In this document: piece by piece, positions 62,461-64,000 of the stretch
Layout of the letters: each line of letters opens with the position of its first letter
Numbering within the stretch: the stretch's first letter is position 1
NCBI RefSeq assembly: GCF_011761345.1
Contig: NZ_JAASRY010000003.1
Span: 124,001 to 188,000 of the forward strand
Reading direction: 5' to 3'
Length of the DNA: 64,000 bases
Origin: Thalassobacillus devorans
GTDB lineage: Bacteria > Bacillota > Bacilli > Bacillales > Halobacillaceae
Notes under the pieces: generated by a model
The model's database searches: none
What the model saw: only the letters and a program-made list of their open reading frames with translations
Told to the model about the DNA's origin: nothing
Position numbers and translations under genes: made by a program

Positions 62461-62628
62461 TGTCCAGTAAAGGGGAGGAGTGTCTAGATTGCCGTGTGCC
62501 CTGTCTAGTAAAATTTGAAGAATGTCTAGTAAATCCTCGAAAGTGTCGAATAAAGCTTTGAAAATGTCCAGTAACCAAGGACCGCTGTCTAGTAACGAAC
62601 AGGTATTGTCCAGTATCCTGGCACCTAT
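62461..62628. repeat. 21-bp-period degenerate array, word TGTCYAGTAA (8 units)
   Basis: TGTCCAGTAA-type words start at 62461, 62481, 62502, 62523, 62544, 62565, 62586 and 62607: seven spacings, six of them exactly 21 and one 20. The ten-base word is followed by 11 free bases. It directly follows, in the direction of transcription, the desR terminator. The remainder of 62332-62460 is the upstream region of the C45 gene. Confidence 0.85.
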
Positions 62629-62631
62629 GTA

Positions 62632-62665
62632 AAAACGCCATGTCCCTTGCTGGAGACATGGCGGC
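62632..62665 (-). terminator. rho-independent terminator of desR
   Basis: CGCCATGTC/GACATGGCG stem, with T-run on the minus strand. Confidence 0.85.
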
Positions 62666-62679
62666 CATTATAAATATTT

Positions 62680-63279
62680 TTATTTAAACCAGCCTTTTTC
62701 CTTAAAACGGGAAATCGCCTCAATCCGGTTGCCGACTTCGAGCTTTTCCAAAATTACAGAAATGTAATTACGGACGGTACCGGGAGTGATGTACAGTTGC
62801 TTTGAGATTTCTTTCGTGTTTTTTCCGTCAGCCATCAGCTGGATGACTTGCTTCTCCCGTTCGGTCAGCGGATTGTCCTCGCTGTAAGCGAGGTCTACGA
62901 GTTCCGGTGCATAGATGCGCTGGCCGTCCATGATCTTCCGGATCGAGGCTGCCAGTTCTTCACTTGGGCTGTCTTTCAACAAGTATCCGCTGACTCCGGC
63001 TTTCTGAGCCCGGGCGAAATAACCCGAACGGGCAAATGTTGTCAGGATGATGATTTTGCACGGATGGTCTCTCAGTTCTTCGGCGGCATCAAGGCCGGTT
63101 TTCAGTGGCATTTCAATATCCATGATACAGACATCAGGGTCATGTTTTTTCACGAGTTCGCACGCTTCTTCACCATTGCTGGCACTGCCGATGACTTCCA
63201 TATCTTCTTCAAGATCGAGCAGCGAACCAAGTGCTCCTAACAGCATGCGTTGATCTTCGGCTATGACAATGCGAATCAT
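62680..63279 (-). CDS. desR: response regulator DesR (membrane-fluidity response)
   Basis: 199 aa, close to B. subtilis DesR throughout. Receiver domain with MIRIVIAEDQRMLLGALGS, phosphoacceptor Asp54 in DVCIMDIEMPLKTG and Lys in GYLLKDSPSEELA. LuxR-type HTH with PLTEREKQVIQLMADGKNTKEI and IEAISRFKEKGWFK at the end. Phosphorylated DesR activates the lipid desaturase gene after a temperature drop. Overlaps desK by four bases. Confidence 0.93.
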   Translation of the reverse strand: MIRIVIAEDQRMLLGALGSLLDLEEDMEVIGSASNGEEACELVKKHDPDVCIMDIEMPLKTGLDAAEELRDHPCKIIILTTFARSGYFARAQKAGVSGYLLKDSPSEELAASIRKIMDGQRIYAPELVDLAYSEDNPLTEREKQVIQLMADGKNTKEISKQLYITPGTVRNYISVILEKLEVGNRIEAISRFKEKGWFK

Positions 63280-64000
63280 ACCGATTCCTCCTGTTTGGTT
63301 GATTGGATAATGTTTGGCACTTCGATATAAAGTCTGGTGCCACCCCCTGCTGGAGAGGATACTTCCAAGATTCCATTGACAAATTCCAGGCGCTCTCTCA
63401 TGCCTTGCAGGCCGTGTCCATGCGTGCCGGCTTTTTCCTTAGCAATGCCGGTACCGTTATCTTCCACGGCCACCATTGTCTTTTCCTTCGACTGCTGGAC
63501 ATGGATGCGACAAACCGTCGCTTGACTATGTTTGACGACATTTGTGCATGCTTCTTTCAGACTCATGCTCATCACGTTTTCGACTAATGGGGGAGCATGC
63601 TTCAAGTGGGTATCACCTTCAAGCTGGAATTCTATTTGGGCTGCCTCCAGTAACTGCTGGACACGGATGATTTCTTCTTCAAGCTTGGCACCTTTCATAT
63701 TCGCCACCATTTCCCGTACTTCCTTCAAGGCGGTCCGTGCCGTCTGGTTGATATCATGGATTTCTTTTTTGGCGGCTTCCGGTTTCGCCTCCAACAGCTT
63801 CCCGGCTAAATCGCTTTTCAATCCGATCAAAGAAAGCTTTTGCCCCAGAGTATCATGTAAATCCCGGGCAATACGCTCTCGTTCTTCAATTACCCGCAGC
63901 TGGGAGATACGTTTGTTGGCATCTTCCAGTTGTCCTTCGAGGGCGATTCTTTTGTTTCGGTAGTATATCGTAAACGGAAGCAAAATGACCCCAAGCACAC
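63276..64000 (-). CDS. desK: sensor histidine kinase DesK, C-terminal part (cut by window edge)
   Basis: About 240 residues are visible and the frame stays open to the edge. The end of a membrane segment (VILLPFTIYY) and a coiled linker precede the HisKA_3 dimerisation helix with the phosphorylated His in ERERIARDLHDTLGQKLSLIGLKSDLA. A short HATPase domain follows with DNGTGI and GHGLQGMRERLEFVNG. The four or five sensing transmembrane helices lie beyond position 64000. The apparent GTG start at 63998 is probably internal. Confidence 0.92.
   Translation of the reverse strand, partial: VLGVILLPFTIYYRNKRIALEGQLEDANKRISQLRVIEERERIARDLHDTLGQKLSLIGLKSDLAGKLLEAKPEAAKKEIHDINQTARTALKEVREMVANMKGAKLEEEIIRVQQLLEAAQIEFQLEGDTHLKHAPPLVENVMSMSLKEACTNVVKHSQATVCRIHVQQSKEKTMVAVEDNGTGIAKEKAGTHGHGLQGMRERLEFVNGILEVSSPAGGGTRLYIEVPNIIQSTKQEESV

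Noticed and set aside
62333-62668. 111-aa minus-strand ORF upstream of the C45 hydrolase
   Set aside because: It spans the desR terminator and the TGTCYAGTAA array; the open frame is explained by the seven-codon period.

Overview
This looks like the chromosome of a moderately halophilic or halotolerant, endospore-forming Bacillaceae (Halobacillus/Virgibacillus-like). The evidence is protein content: a full gerA-type germination operon, a Spo0E-like phosphatase, TnrA, DesK/DesR, a Vpr-type subtilase, an S-box upstream of a YxjG/YxjH-type gene, YjzC, DUF378 and WrbA under MhqR-type boxes. A potassium-uptake (Ktr) cluster and very acidic linkers fit a saline habitat. Base composition is moderate, with many TTG/GTG starts and strong GGAGG ribosome-binding sites. 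I see no IS element, prophage, CRISPR array, rRNA or tRNA.

Layout. 1-8.2 kb: small membrane proteins, a staygreen-family protein, a secreted Vpr-like protease, conserved Bacillaceae hypotheticals and an MFS transporter. 8.2-15.6 kb: a NUDIX hydrolase, then a beta-glucoside locus. There bglX diverges from a lipoprotein/two-permease ABC operon ending in its LacI-type repressor, and the same operator is present at both promoters. 15.6-24.1 kb: methyltransferase, VOC protein, DUF421 protein, WrbA with an operator-laden promoter, a membrane-anchored thermonuclease, an XRE/membrane-protein pair and a GrpB-GNAT fusion. 24.1-26.5 kb: a sparse, AT-rich accessory patch with two DUF4183 proteins and a truncated nucleotidyltransferase. 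26.5-30.4 kb: ktrA-ktrB-(RCK-N only)-ktrB. 30.6-31.1 kb: an OsmC-family gene with an in-frame TGA at the redox-cysteine codon followed by a SECIS-like hairpin. 31.3-34.6 kb: PEP synthase and class I aldolase, convergent. 34.9-45.8 kb: small genes, a paired SMR transporter, a stand-alone DnaB N-domain, an FAD oxidoreductase, an alpha-hydroxyacid oxidase, TnrA, an amino-acid permease and peptidases. 45.9-51.6 kb: isocitrate lyase, an orphan EutH, a frameshifted Spo0E-like gene, the SAM riboswitch with its MetE-like gene, and a tandem P-loop protein. 51.7-57.8 kb: two VOC proteins and the ger operon with two B subunits. 57.9-64 kb: a YqjF-like protein, YjzC, a WYL regulator, a duplicated-domain membrane protein, a C45 hydrolase and desR/desK (desK runs off the end).

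Common threads are gluconeogenic and organic-acid carbon use (ppsA, fda, aceA, alpha-hydroxyacid oxidase), nitrogen control (tnrA with two boxes), ion homeostasis, quinone stress, and sporulation/germination.

Two signals stand out. (1) The OsmC gene is a strong selenoprotein candidate. (2) Intergenic regions, mostly just behind transcription terminators, carry short degenerate arrays with a period of almost exactly 21 bp. One family recurs at three loci with six units each, and four other loci use unrelated words with the same period. A further family uses a 52-bp unit with an inner hairpin. I do not know a described element that matches these.
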